Of a stretch of DNA of 36,688 bases, positions 15,230 to 23,190 are shown piece by piece. Origin of the DNA: CAYFZR01 sp964347835 [NCBI: uncultured archaeon] (lineage in GTDB: Archaea > CAYFZR01); contig CAYFZR010000058.1 of NCBI GenBank assembly GCA_964347835.1, forward strand, positions 1 through 36,688, written 5' to 3'. Position numbers and translations under genes: made by a program. Position 1 is the first letter of the stretch. Every line of letters starts with the position of its first letter. Under the pieces are notes generated by a model. It made no database searches, had not been told where the DNA came from, and saw only the letters and a list, made by a program, of their open reading frames with translations.

Positions 15230-16033
15230 ATGCTGAATATATCGTTTGCGATTTTTATTTTAATTTTCGCTTCTTTTTTCGATGTTAGATGGAACAGAAT
15301 ACCCAACTGGATAACTCTACCAACGATGCCAATATCCTTGATTTTAGGTTGCTCGCATAAAAACTGGCAAATCAACGCTATCCTTTCCTTAATTATTTGT
15401 CTGGTGCTCTTTAAGATCGGTATGTTTGGCGGAGATTCGAAGTTATATCTTTCAATATCCCTGCTGAACCTCTTCCCGCTTTCTTTTTTTTATGTCCTTT
15501 TGTCTATGGTGGTGGGATACTCTTTGATAAGGATGATAAAGGATATAAGGTACAGTGACCTAAATCTACTGGCCAATTCTCTTTCTTCTTCTATAATATT
15601 CGCTTCTATTTCAATTAATTTTGTTTTAGGTCTTATTATGGCATTTTTACTAAAATACTCGATTAAAATGAGCAACAACTTTTTTCTTATATTCATATCT
15701 CTCTCTTCTGTCTTGATATTAAGTCAAGAGCATCTATTTATCATTCCAACTATTCTGTTTTCCTTTTTTTATGAATCAAAGGAATCATGGATCGATATAT
15801 CCGATATAAAAGAAGATGCCATGCTCTCAAAGAGCTTTAGCAGAAAGTATGGATGGGTAGATCCAGTAAAACCTTTTACATTCATAAAAAATGTTGATGT
15901 AAGGGCTTGTAAACCACTGAATTCGAATGAAATAGATTTTTTAAGTAAAAATTGTGATAAAGTGCCTATTTACAAACCAATTCCACTGGCACCTTGTTTC
16001 TTTTTAGGTATTCTGGTGTTTCTCTATGCTTGA
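15230..16033 (+). CDS. Prepilin/preflagellin peptidase, A24 family (FlaK-like)
   Basis: This 267-residue membrane aspartyl protease removes class III signal peptides from archaellins and pilins. The two catalytic aspartates are Asp18 in FFDVRWNRIPNW and Asp69 in MFGGDSKLY, the archaeal form of the GxGD motif. About five hydrophobic segments precede a soluble loop of roughly 75 residues. A final membrane segment follows the characteristic PLAPCFFLGI block, as in FlaK. The gene starts four bases after the pilin-like gene and overlaps the next gene by eight bases. The tight packing suggests it serves the products of this locus. Confidence 0.88.
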   Translation: MLNISFAIFILIFASFFDVRWNRIPNWITLPTMPISLILGCSHKNWQINAILSLIICLVLFKIGMFGGDSKLYLSISLLNLFPLSFFYVLLSMVVGYSLIRMIKDIRYSDLNLLANSLSSSIIFASISINFVLGLIMAFLLKYSIKMSNNFFLIFISLSSVLILSQEHLFIIPTILFSFFYESKESWIDISDIKEDAMLSKSFSRKYGWVDPVKPFTFIKNVDVRACKPLNSNEIDFLSKNCDKVPIYKPIPLAPCFFLGILVFLYA

Positions 16034-16397
16034 CTCGGTTCGTATGATTGTAAGCGGATCAATAGTAATTTTCGCCTTATTTTTCATTGGATTATACCTC
16101 AACGATCTTTTGATGGTTTATTCAGGCATATTTTTGCTAGATTCAATCTCAGACTCGGTAGATATGGTAAGAACATCTAATATAGATTACTTAGAGGTGA
16201 AATTTGATTTTCCTAGCGGTTTTAAATTTGTAATCGTAGGAGAATCAAACAAACTGAATCTGAAAATAAAGGGATTTACTAGAGAAATAGAGGTAGAAAA
16301 AAATTTAAAATGTAAAATTATCAATTTCAGCGTCTCTAAAGGTAGTTTGATGATAATTAAAGAAAAAGGGGTTACCCTAAGTGCTTCTAGCAGATGA
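16026..16397 (+). CDS. Small membrane-anchored protein of the pilus-like locus (1)
   Basis: The family is not recognised. It is 123 residues with one N-terminal membrane segment at about residues 8-27 (MIVSGSIVIFALFFIGLYL). A beta-rich exterior domain follows (YLEVKFDFPSGFKFVIVGE, KLNLKIKGFTREIEVEK). It has no clear Arg/Lys-Gly cleavage site, so it is probably an uncleaved bitopic protein. The start lies within the end of the peptidase gene (eight-base overlap) and its end overlaps the next gene by 17 bases. By position it is a candidate minor pilus or assembly component. Confidence 0.7.
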   Translation: MLDSVRMIVSGSIVIFALFFIGLYLNDLLMVYSGIFLLDSISDSVDMVRTSNIDYLEVKFDFPSGFKFVIVGESNKLNLKIKGFTREIEVEKNLKCKIINFSVSKGSLMIIKEKGVTLSASSR

Positions 16398-16683
16398 ATT
16401 AACCCACAAATTCTTCTCAGGAATATTTATATTGGTTGTGAGTTCAGCATTCACTCTATACTCATTTAATCTTCTGAATCTTTTGTTGTTCGAGCCCTGC
16501 CAAGAATCGATTATCATGAAGGGTGAGTATTTTGAGAAGTATTCTGTGAACTTTAATGTCTTACGTAAAAAACCAACAGAAGAAGATTTAGAAGGGCTTA
16601 TTTTTAAGTATCCAATTGTTGTTTATGACAATTCAACCTACTCTTTAGACGAAATGCAGGTGTATATTCATGCAAACTCTTAA
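16381..16683 (+). CDS. Small membrane-anchored protein of the pilus-like locus (2)
   Basis: This 100-residue protein is not recognised. One hydrophobic segment (FFSGIFILVVSSAFTLYSF) lies near the N-terminus. A soluble part of about 60 residues follows, with the Tyr-rich segment FKYPIVVYDNSTYSLDEM. The start is a GTG that overlaps the previous gene by 17 bases; no strong ribosome binding site precedes it, consistent with coupled translation. The end overlaps the next gene by 14 bases. The single Cys46, in LLFEPCQES, is just outside the membrane. Confidence 0.62.
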   Translation: MLLADELTHKFFSGIFILVVSSAFTLYSFNLLNLLLFEPCQESIIMKGEYFEKYSVNFNVLRKKPTEEDLEGLIFKYPIVVYDNSTYSLDEMQVYIHANS

Positions 16684-17071
16684 TATTCTCACTACAGTTC
16701 TTATCATACTTCTTTCTTTTTTATGCATTACTATTGTATCCAAAGATCTCATCGAACTAAATACAAATACTGATGATATAGAGAAGTTACATTCTTTAAT
16801 TATAGTATATAACGAGCCTGTTTTGTCTATAGAAAGTTCAGAATACTCATTTTTAGATTTGGTGAGTGTCTGTTATCCTAGTAGAATAGATCTAATTGAA
16901 GAGAAGGCAAAGGAATTAAAATCCAAGATACCATACGAATTCACACTAATTCTTTTAGATGGTGATGAAGAGGTTTTTAGACTGGGGAAAAATAAGAAAA
17001 TTTCTTCTATTTTTTTCAGAGAGAAAATTAAAACTTTAAATAAGGAGTTGGAGTTGATTGCCATTGTCTGA
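16670..17071 (+). CDS. Small membrane-anchored protein of the pilus-like locus (3)
   Basis: This 133-residue protein has an N-terminal hydrophobic stretch (ILTTVLIILLSFLCITIVS). It could be a signal anchor or a cleaved Sec signal. The exterior part alternates strands and helices and ends in FREKIKTLNKELELIAIV. No family is recognised. The 14-base overlaps at both ends place it firmly in the same transcript as its neighbours. Its middle, IPYEFTLILLDGDEEVFRLGKN, looks like a small alpha-beta sandwich. Confidence 0.65.
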   Translation: MQTLNILTTVLIILLSFLCITIVSKDLIELNTNTDDIEKLHSLIIVYNEPVLSIESSEYSFLDLVSVCYPSRIDLIEEKAKELKSKIPYEFTLILLDGDEEVFRLGKNKKISSIFFREKIKTLNKELELIAIV

Positions 17072-17858
17072 GAGGGGTTGGACAAACTTTGGATGGACAA
17101 TTTTCTTCTTTCTCATTTTATTGGGTTCTATATCGTTTAAAAGTTTTGTTACTTTAAGTATCATGGAAGAAAAAGAGGTGGAAAAGAATATCGAAACAAT
17201 CCATCGGGCGATTATAGTTGAAAGGGCTAAAATTTCGAATACACTTTTTTTAAATTCTTTAATTGCCTCAAGAGATATGGCATGGCAGGGAATGGGGCCA
17301 AATGAACTTTACAAAAAGATAAAAGAGATGTGTAACCTTTCAGTTGAATTTAGAGAAATTTATTCAGGAAAGTATATGGGTGCCTTTGAGGTAATTTCTT
17401 ATAAAATTTTGGAAGGAGAAGGTTATAAACATATGATTAGGGTGTCTAGAAAGATACCAGCACGTTTTTTATTATTATACAAATTTTCTAATGCTTTCAT
17501 TGCCCATAATCAGTTGTATGAATTGACAGAAGGAGCTCTGATGGTAGCTGGTCCGGCAACAACTAAAAGTATTGCACAAAAGGAGATTTCTATCGCTTTG
17601 GAAGGATATGAGAAGTTATGGGAACTAGCAACTCCCTTTGATTGGGAAATGGATGGAAAAATACTCCTATTCCACAAAGAGGTGATAATGATAGAAGAGA
17701 TCCCAGTCACAATTATTACTGCGACAGTAAAATACACTATCATAATAAAGGACCCTTATTTCAAAACAATACCTAATGAAACTCCATTTGATATGCTAAA
17801 GTATAGAATAAACGGAGAAGAGGGTATAATAATGACGGTTATCGTAGAAACTTGGTAA
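17058..17858 (+). CDS. Pilin-like or membrane-anchored protein, last gene of the pilus-like locus
   Basis: This 266-residue protein starts at a TTG that overlaps the previous gene by 14 bases. The leader reads MPLSERG, and then WTNFGWTIFFFLILLGSISF. The Glu-Arg-Gly before a hydrophobic stretch again fits an archaellin-type cleavage site, so this could be a second substrate of the peptidase. The next part (EEKEVEKNIETIHRAIIVERA) is helical and the C-terminal half is mixed alpha-beta. No family is recognised. A minor pilin or adhesin is a reasonable guess, and an ordinary bitopic protein is the alternative. Confidence 0.65.
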   Translation: MPLSERGWTNFGWTIFFFLILLGSISFKSFVTLSIMEEKEVEKNIETIHRAIIVERAKISNTLFLNSLIASRDMAWQGMGPNELYKKIKEMCNLSVEFREIYSGKYMGAFEVISYKILEGEGYKHMIRVSRKIPARFLLLYKFSNAFIAHNQLYELTEGALMVAGPATTKSIAQKEISIALEGYEKLWELATPFDWEMDGKILLFHKEVIMIEEIPVTIITATVKYTIIIKDPYFKTIPNETPFDMLKYRINGEEGIIMTVIVETW

Positions 17859-17876
17859 TTTATTACATATTCTACT

Positions 17877-17896
17877 ACAATATTGTTGTATAACAA
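17877..17896. promoter_or_regulatory. Small palindromes upstream of pyrG
   Basis: ACAATATTGT at 17877-17886 is a perfect 10-base palindrome. It overlaps TTGT and ACAA half-sites spaced by six bases at 17883-17896. Located between the pilus-like locus and the CTP synthase promoter, they may bind a regulator. Confidence 0.3.
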
Positions 17897-17900
17897 AAAT

Positions 17901-17917
17901 GTCGTATATAATATAGG
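17901..17917 (+). promoter_or_regulatory. Probable TATA region for pyrG and repeats in its leader
   Basis: GTCGTATATAATATAGG is a TATA-like element about 110 bases before the start of CTP synthase, implying a leader of roughly 85-90 bases. A direct repeat, CACGGTTA at 17950-17957 and 17961-17968 (one helical turn apart), lies in that leader. A closer box near 17989 (ATTAAATACG) is an alternative promoter. Confidence 0.3.
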
Positions 17918-18028
17918 ATAAATGGATAAGAGAGTATTAAGAAGACTTTCACGGTTATAACACGGTTAACTCCTTACAGAAGAAAGCATTAAATACGATT
18001 TTAAGATAAAAGATGTTGAGGAGATAGG

Positions 18029-19639
18029 TTGCCAAAATTTGTTATAGTAACAGGGGGCGTACTTTCTGGCTTAGGAAAAGGTATTACTGCCGCTGCTATC
18101 GGAAAGATTCTCCAGTCAAAGGACATATTGGTTACTTCAATTAAAATAGACCCCTACATAAATGTAGACGCAGGAACTATGAATCCACTTCAACATGGAG
18201 AAGTTTTTGTTTTAGATGATGGAGGAGAAGTAGATCTGGACTTAGGTCATTATGAGCGCTTTTTAGACGTAAACCTCACCGAAAATCATAATATTACAAC
18301 AGGAACTATTTACAAGAAGGTAATTGAAAAAGAAAGGCGTGGAGATTATTTAGGAGAGACGGTACAGGTTATTCCTCATGTTACAGATGAGATAAAAACT
18401 CAAATTAAAAATATTGCAAGAAATACTGGAGCAGACGTCACAATCGTAGAAATAGGCGGCACAGTTGGCGATATAGAGAGCATGCCTTTTTTAGAAGCAG
18501 TAAGACAACTTAGGATTGAACAAGGAATGGAAAATGTCCTCTTCGTCCATGTAACTTTAGTTCCAACCGTTGGAGCCATAAAAGAGCAAAAAACTAAACC
18601 TACGCAACATAGTGTAAAATCCCTTAGAGAAATAGGTATTCAACCAGACTTAATTGTTTGCAGGTGCCCCGAAATGCTATTAAAGGGGACAAAATCCAAG
18701 ATTAGTCTATTCTGTGATGTAGATCCTAGGGCTGTCATAAGCGCGACAGATGCAGAGAACATTTACGAAGTTCCCTTATTGTTCGAAAAGGAGGGCATCG
18801 GGGAGATAATACTTAGTAGACTTAAGTTGAGGGCAAAAAGAGATGATTTGAGTAAATGGAATGATATCGTAAACAATATAAAAAATGCAAATAAAACCGT
18901 TAAGATCGGTATAGTCGGAAAATACACGGATTCTGTTGACACATACATAAGTATAAAAGAGGCTTTAATCCATGGCGCTTCTGTATTCAGGTGTAGACCA
19001 GAAATAGATGTGATAGATGCTGAGAAAATAGAAAAAGGGCAAAGCCTAGAGCCTTTTCTCCATGGAATACTGGTTCCAGGAGGGTTTGGTGAGAGGGGTA
19101 TAGAAGGAAAGATAAAAGCCATCACTATCGCCAGAAAAAATAAGATCCCATATCTTGGTATATGTCTGGGTTTCCAATTAGCCGTGGTAGAATACTCGAG
19201 AAACGTACTTGGGATGGAAGATGCTAATAGCACTGAATTAGATCGAAACACGAAGTATCCAGTTATAGATATATTACCAGAACAAAAAGAAATCTTAGAC
19301 AAAGGAGGAACTATGAGGCTAGGCAAATATCCTGCAAGAATAAAAAAAGATACATTGACGTGGGAAATATATAAAAAAGAGGAGATTTGGGAGAGACATA
19401 GACATAGATACGAAGTAAATCCGGATTTCATAGATGCTCTACAAGATGGAGACTTTTTATTCTCGGCTACATCTCCTGATGGTAGATTGATGGAGGTCTT
19501 AGAAATTAAAGATCACCCATTCTTTTTGGGAACGCAGTTCCATCCAGAGTTTAAATCCAGACCTAACTCTCCTTCACCAATATTCAGAGAATTTACTCGT
19601 GCATCCTTAAATTATGCAAATAATATAGTTAAAAAATAG
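18029..19639 (+). CDS. pyrG: CTP synthase
   Basis: It makes CTP from UTP, ATP and glutamine. The 536-residue length is normal. The synthase domain begins with the P-loop-like [10 protein letters not shown] at residues 9-18 and contains [13 protein letters not shown] and GGTVGDIES. The C-terminal class I glutamine amidotransferase domain has the nucleophile Cys379 in GICLGFQ, and His505 and Glu507 in FHPEF. The start is a TTG at 18029 with GAGGAGAT just upstream; the [10 protein letters not shown] beginning fits the family. It converges on the KaiC-like gene with a five-base gap. Confidence 0.97.
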   Translation: MPKFVIVTGGVLSGLGKGITAAAIGKILQSKDILVTSIKIDPYINVDAGTMNPLQHGEVFVLDDGGEVDLDLGHYERFLDVNLTENHNITTGTIYKKVIEKERRGDYLGETVQVIPHVTDEIKTQIKNIARNTGADVTIVEIGGTVGDIESMPFLEAVRQLRIEQGMENVLFVHVTLVPTVGAIKEQKTKPTQHSVKSLREIGIQPDLIVCRCPEMLLKGTKSKISLFCDVDPRAVISATDAENIYEVPLLFEKEGIGEIILSRLKLRAKRDDLSKWNDIVNNIKNANKTVKIGIVGKYTDSVDTYISIKEALIHGASVFRCRPEIDVIDAEKIEKGQSLEPFLHGILVPGGFGERGIEGKIKAITIARKNKIPYLGICLGFQLAVVEYSRNVLGMEDANSTELDRNTKYPVIDILPEQKEILDKGGTMRLGKYPARIKKDTLTWEIYKKEEIWERHRHRYEVNPDFIDALQDGDFLFSATSPDGRLMEVLEIKDHPFFLGTQFHPEFKSRPNSPSPIFREFTRASLNYANNIVKK

Positions 19640-19644
19640 GGTTT

Positions 19645-20361
19645 TCAATGTTTTGAACCAATTCTAATTCCGTGCTCATTTATCGTAAATTGATACCTAC
19701 TTATGGGATGATTGGTGCCGCGCATCTTTTTTATCGTGAGATACCTCTTTCCAGTTTCTATATCGAGTTCGAGAAGGATTGTACCGTGGGTTACATATTC
19801 TTCCACACCGAATTTGCTCAGTTGTTTACTCCCCTCCTCAATCTCAGTAACTATTAAGGTCGTACAATTGAGGTTCTCCAATAGGCTACAAAGACGAAGA
19901 ATTTCTCTCCTGATTGCGAATTCGTCCTCAAACTGCAAGCCCAACGCTGTTACAGAATCTATTACAACTCTTCTCGCATTGTACCTATAAACCAAATCAT
20001 GTATTCCGTCCATGAGAGAGTCTAGATCAAAAGGTCTTATTTGAACGTGTCTTTCATCGCTAGGTAACCCAATTCTTGTGGCAGAAGCATCAATTATTGC
20101 GAGTTTTTCATCTTCTTCTAGTTTTTTAAATTGCCAGTTGAATCTGAGTAAGTTTTGCCTGATAAAATATGGCCTCTCCTCCAAAGTTACGAGTATTCCT
20201 GGTTCATTGTGCTCTACGAGTCCTTTGTAAAGGAACTGAGCAGCAAGAATCGATTTGCCAGTCCCTGTTGTACCTGTAACCAATACAGTTCTGCCCCTAG
20301 GTACACCGCCCTCCAACAAATCATCCAATCCTGGTATACCGAAAGGGACCCTTTCTATCAT
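19645..20361 (-). CDS. KaiC-like RecA-fold ATPase (first)
   Basis: This 238-residue protein is a single KaiC domain. Walker A is GTTGTGKS at residues 30-37, the catalytic glutamates are Glu61-Glu62 in LEERP, and Walker B ends at Asp135 in VVIDSV. Near the end, KKMRGTNHPISRYQFTI is the family's conserved beta block. An ATG at 20388 would add nine residues. I prefer the ATG at 20361 because the product then begins MIERVPFGIPG like its paralogue, and AGGGAT lies five bases upstream. It lies downstream of speE on the same strand. Archaeal single-domain KaiC proteins are linked to signalling and regulation, with no precise role known here. Confidence 0.88.
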   Translation of the reverse strand: MIERVPFGIPGLDDLLEGGVPRGRTVLVTGTTGTGKSILAAQFLYKGLVEHNEPGILVTLEERPYFIRQNLLRFNWQFKKLEEDEKLAIIDASATRIGLPSDERHVQIRPFDLDSLMDGIHDLVYRYNARRVVIDSVTALGLQFEDEFAIRREILRLCSLLENLNCTTLIVTEIEEGSKQLSKFGVEEYVTHGTILLELDIETGKRYLTIKKMRGTNHPISRYQFTINEHGIRIGSKH

Positions 20362-20422
20362 AATATCCCTATTGGAAAAAATACTCATATATTTTTGCTC
20401 AACAAAATAGTCCTCATTTAAG

Positions 20423-21331
20423 TCATTTATGTTTATATCTCCCTTCTATTCTACGAGGTAGCAAAAATGGTGCGGAATCTCTCAAGATTGTATGGTTATT
20501 AGAGATCTTGTGCTCCAAATCTTTAGGAAAAGCAAAGATCTCTCTATGGATCTTTTCACTGTAGTAATTGGTCTCGATATCGTTAATTTCAACTTCTAAT
20601 TGTTCTTTTGATATTTCAAGTGGATTATACTTTTTACTGCCTATAACATAACCCCAAATCTCTCCAAAGGAAGGAACATAAGCCATATAGGGCAGAGTTA
20701 TTGGAAAAACGCTGGCTACTGTGTTATAAATAGCTCCAAACAAATCTGAATAGAAGTATGGAGACTCTGCTTGGGTTGTTATCACTCCATCAAATGTTAA
20801 ACTTTTGAAAGCAAATTTGTAAAATTCTTTGGTGAAAAGTGAATATGAGAGCCCTCCTTCCAGAGGATCCGTAATATCGATTATTATAACATCATACTCC
20901 ATTCTATTTTTCTCCAAAAACCTCCTTCCGTCATCAATTAAAAGTTCTACTCTAGGATCATTATAAGAAGAACTTAATTCTGGAATATACTGCTTGCAGT
21001 ACTCTACAACCAAATCATCAACCTCTACTTGGGTTACATGCTCTACCGGGTACTTCAAAACGTGTTTTAATGTACCCCCATCGCCTCCTCCTATAATAAG
21101 TACCTTTTTAGGATTCTTGTGAGTTAACATTGCAGGAAATACCAGAGGCTCATGGTAACGGTATTCATCTTTGGTTGTAACTTGAATCCTTCCATCCAAT
21201 ATCAATACCTTGCCCCACTCAGAACTCTCGGCTATACTAATCTCCTGATACCTTGTCCTGCCTTGGAAGAGTATATTATCTACCCTGATGGAATATTTAT
21301 AGTATGGGGTAACTTCGTCATCGAACCACAT
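20423..21331 (-). CDS. speE: Spermidine synthase / aminopropyltransferase
   Basis: It transfers the aminopropyl group from decarboxylated S-adenosylmethionine to an amine acceptor. The 302-residue protein has the nucleotide-binding GGGDGG at residues 81-86. The catalytic aspartates are Asp152 and Asp155 in IDITDPLEGG, and the SYSLFTKEFY block follows. The ATG at 21331 has GAGGTGA upstream, and that sequence includes the stop of speD, nine bases before. The linked arginine decarboxylase makes agmatine, so the acceptor may be agmatine, as for the Thermococcus enzyme, rather than putrescine. That is inference from context. Confidence 0.95.
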   Translation of the reverse strand: MWFDDEVTPYYKYSIRVDNILFQGRTRYQEISIAESSEWGKVLILDGRIQVTTKDEYRYHEPLVFPAMLTHKNPKKVLIIGGGDGGTLKHVLKYPVEHVTQVEVDDLVVEYCKQYIPELSSSYNDPRVELLIDDGRRFLEKNRMEYDVIIIDITDPLEGGLSYSLFTKEFYKFAFKSLTFDGVITTQAESPYFYSDLFGAIYNTVASVFPITLPYMAYVPSFGEIWGYVIGSKKYNPLEISKEQLEVEINDIETNYYSEKIHREIFAFPKDLEHKISNNHTILRDSAPFLLPRRIEGRYKHK

Positions 21332-21340
21332 TAAGTAAAT

Positions 21341-21700
21341 TCACCTCGGAGCAGAAAACACTCCCCGACTGATTTCAGTAACATTAATATTTTTTGGTTT
21401 TAACTCATCCACCAATATATTATAAGCGGTCCAAGGGTTTACCTTATCACCACATGTAAATATATCAACCGCAGCGTACCGGAGTTCAGGCCAAGTATGG
21501 ATAGATATGTGAGACTCTGCAATTATAACCACACCTGTTATGCCGTGAGGATTGAACCTCGTAAATTTTTTAGCCACAACTATTGCTCCTGACTTTTCTG
21601 CTGCTACGGTTAATGTAGTCTCTATTTTATCAAAATTGTCCAGTAATTTCTGGTCTACTCCAAACAATTCTATTATAAGGTGTTTTCCTAAAGTTTTCAT
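21341..21700 (-). CDS. speD: S-adenosylmethionine decarboxylase proenzyme
   Basis: It forms decarboxylated S-adenosylmethionine through a self-generated pyruvoyl group. Starting at MKTLGKHLI gives a 119-residue product. Self-cleavage then falls between Glu62 and Ser63 in AESHISIHTW, with His68 and Cys83, the same numbering as the characterised Thermotoga maritima enzyme. GGAGGT lies 11 bases before this ATG. The frame continues to 21895, with another ATG at 21763 that would add 21 residues (MSIIDYLSDALKLNERR); I judge that less likely. The stop overlaps the ribosome binding site of speE, so the two genes are coupled. Confidence 0.93.
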   Translation of the reverse strand: MKTLGKHLIIELFGVDQKLLDNFDKIETTLTVAAEKSGAIVVAKKFTRFNPHGITGVVIIAESHISIHTWPELRYAAVDIFTCGDKVNPWTAYNILVDELKPKNINVTEISRGVFSAPR

Positions 21701-21761
21701 CTGCTCTACCAACCTCCTTTCATTTAATTTCAATGCATCGGAAAGATAATCAATTATTGAC

Positions 21762-21772
21762 ATATAAATATT
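21762..21772 (-). promoter_or_regulatory. Possible TATA box for speD-speE
   Basis: On the minus strand this reads AATATTTATAT. It lies about 62-72 bases before the preferred speD start, which would give a leader of roughly 40 bases carrying GGAGGT. If translation instead began at 21763, this element could not be the promoter. Confidence 0.35.
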
Positions 21773-21903
21773 TTTTCCTTTACATTTAAAATTAAATTTA
21801 CTGCAAAAAACGCTTAATTTTCTTCTTTTTTTATTTATTTTGGAATAGAATCGATTTAAGTAGTATTTTTTTCTTTTGTTTAGTTTATGCATCACGTCAC
21901 AAA

Positions 21904-21914
21904 AATCTTAAATA
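21904..21914 (+). promoter_or_regulatory. Probable TATA box for pdaD
   Basis: AATCTTAAATA lies 43-53 bases before the start of the arginine decarboxylase gene, at a normal distance for a short leader carrying GGAGGG. Confidence 0.35.
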
Positions 21915-21956
21915 CCTGAACTTGTGAGTTGAGATGGTAGTTTTGGAGGGAAATCG

Positions 21957-22418
21957 ATGTGGAGTCTTCCAAAAAAAGCAACTTTAGTCTCTGGATCTGC
22001 AGAAGGTGCTACACGATTAAACGCCTTAGACAATGCTTTATTGAACGCTGGTATAGGAGACTTCAATTTAATTAAGGTATCTAGCATACTCCCAAAAGAT
22101 GCCGTAATCGTTGATCTACCAAAAATAGAGGCAGGTACGTTGATGCCTTGTGTATTGGCAAAGAAAATATCTGATATCCCTGGCCAACGAATATCGGCTT
22201 CAATAGTAGTGGCGCTTTCAGAAGATAATATTGGCGTGATCACCGAAAATTCTGAAACAGATATATCAAAAGAAGAAAGTTATATGAGGTCATTAGAGGC
22301 TGCGAGAAATATGCTAGTTGAGAGGGGTTTAAAATTAAAGGAGACTGAATACGTGTCAAGAGAGCACATTGTAGAAAATATCGGAGCCGTTGTTGCTGCT
22401 CTCGTCTTTTTTAAATAA
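21957..22418 (+). CDS. pdaD: Pyruvoyl-dependent arginine decarboxylase
   Basis: It converts arginine to agmatine, the first step of archaeal polyamine synthesis. The 153-residue proenzyme cleaves itself between Ser42 and Ser43 in KVSSILP, and Ser43 becomes the pyruvoyl group. The opening LPKKATLVSGSAEGATRLNALDNAL and the segment MPCVLAKK are typical. GGAGGGAA precedes the ATG by five bases. It is divergent from speD and speE, so all three polyamine genes meet at one control region. Its end overlaps the convergent KaiC-like gene by eight bases. Confidence 0.95.
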   Translation: MWSLPKKATLVSGSAEGATRLNALDNALLNAGIGDFNLIKVSSILPKDAVIVDLPKIEAGTLMPCVLAKKISDIPGQRISASIVVALSEDNIGVITENSETDISKEESYMRSLEAARNMLVERGLKLKETEYVSREHIVENIGAVVAALVFFK

Positions 22419-23130
22419 TAATCTTTTCTGGTTTTACCTCCAATCCATTGTCCCCTATGTGTAGACTATATCTTGTTGTTGCGTGTCTTGTTCCCCGCAT
22501 CTTTCTTACAACAAGAGTCCTACCCACCTGATCGTCCAAGAAGAGATGAACCGTTCCTCTGAACACATACTCTTCCAAACCAAACTCAAGTGAGTCTTTT
22601 CTCTGTCTTGGCATCTCTAAAGTAACAAGGGAGGTACAATTAAGATCAATTAAAAGGTTGTTGAGTTTTAGCATAGTCTTTCTTACATCAAATTCATCTT
22701 TCATCTGTAACTTTAATATCGTTGCTGAATCGATTGCGACTCTTTTCGCATTTAACTCTTCCACTATCTGGGTAAGTTTTCTGCTCAAAACGTCTACATT
22801 GAAGCCCACATCCAGAGCATATTTATCTTTGCTCAGAATACCCAATCTGGATGCCGAAGCATCTAATACTACCAACTTTTTTTCTTCTACAATTTCATCT
22901 AGATCCCAACCAAATTTCAGCATATCTCTCTTTATCTCATTTGGTCTTTCTTCTAAAGATACGAATACGCCCGGTTCATTATATAGGGAAGCCCCATTGT
23001 AAAGGAATTGCATACAGAAGATGCTCTTTCCAGTTCCTGGTCCTCCAGCGACAACAATCGTAGAACCTTTAGGAATGCCTCCACCAATTATTTCATCAAA
23101 ACCCGGAATGCCGCTTTTTACTCTTTCCAT
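22411..23130 (-). CDS. KaiC-like RecA-fold ATPase (second)
   Basis: This 239-residue single KaiC domain is a paralogue of the one at 19645-20361. Walker A is GGPGTGKS at residues 29-36, the catalytic glutamates are Glu60-Glu61 in LEERP, and Walker B ends at Asp134 in VAIDSA. The conserved RKMRGTRHATTRYSLHI closes the domain. The ATG at 23130 gives MERVKSGIPG; a TTG three codons earlier is possible. Each of the two paralogues lies next to polyamine genes, one on each side. The function is probably regulatory and its partner is unknown. Confidence 0.88.
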   Translation of the reverse strand: MERVKSGIPGFDEIIGGGIPKGSTIVVAGGPGTGKSIFCMQFLYNGASLYNEPGVFVSLEERPNEIKRDMLKFGWDLDEIVEEKKLVVLDASASRLGILSKDKYALDVGFNVDVLSRKLTQIVEELNAKRVAIDSATILKLQMKDEFDVRKTMLKLNNLLIDLNCTSLVTLEMPRQRKDSLEFGLEEYVFRGTVHLFLDDQVGRTLVVRKMRGTRHATTRYSLHIGDNGLEVKPEKIII

Positions 23131-23190
23131 ATAAATCAAAAAAACTATGTCTATTCTTATTAAAAATATTTTCTCTACAAATTTGCAAGT

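Noticed and set aside
18763-19431. 222-codon minus-strand open frame inside pyrG
   Set aside because: The sense strand is an unmistakable CTP synthase; the antisense product is a codon-usage shadow.
21908-22243. 111-codon minus-strand open frame
   Set aside because: It is antisense to the arginine decarboxylase gene, which has its SSILP cleavage site and a good ribosome binding site.
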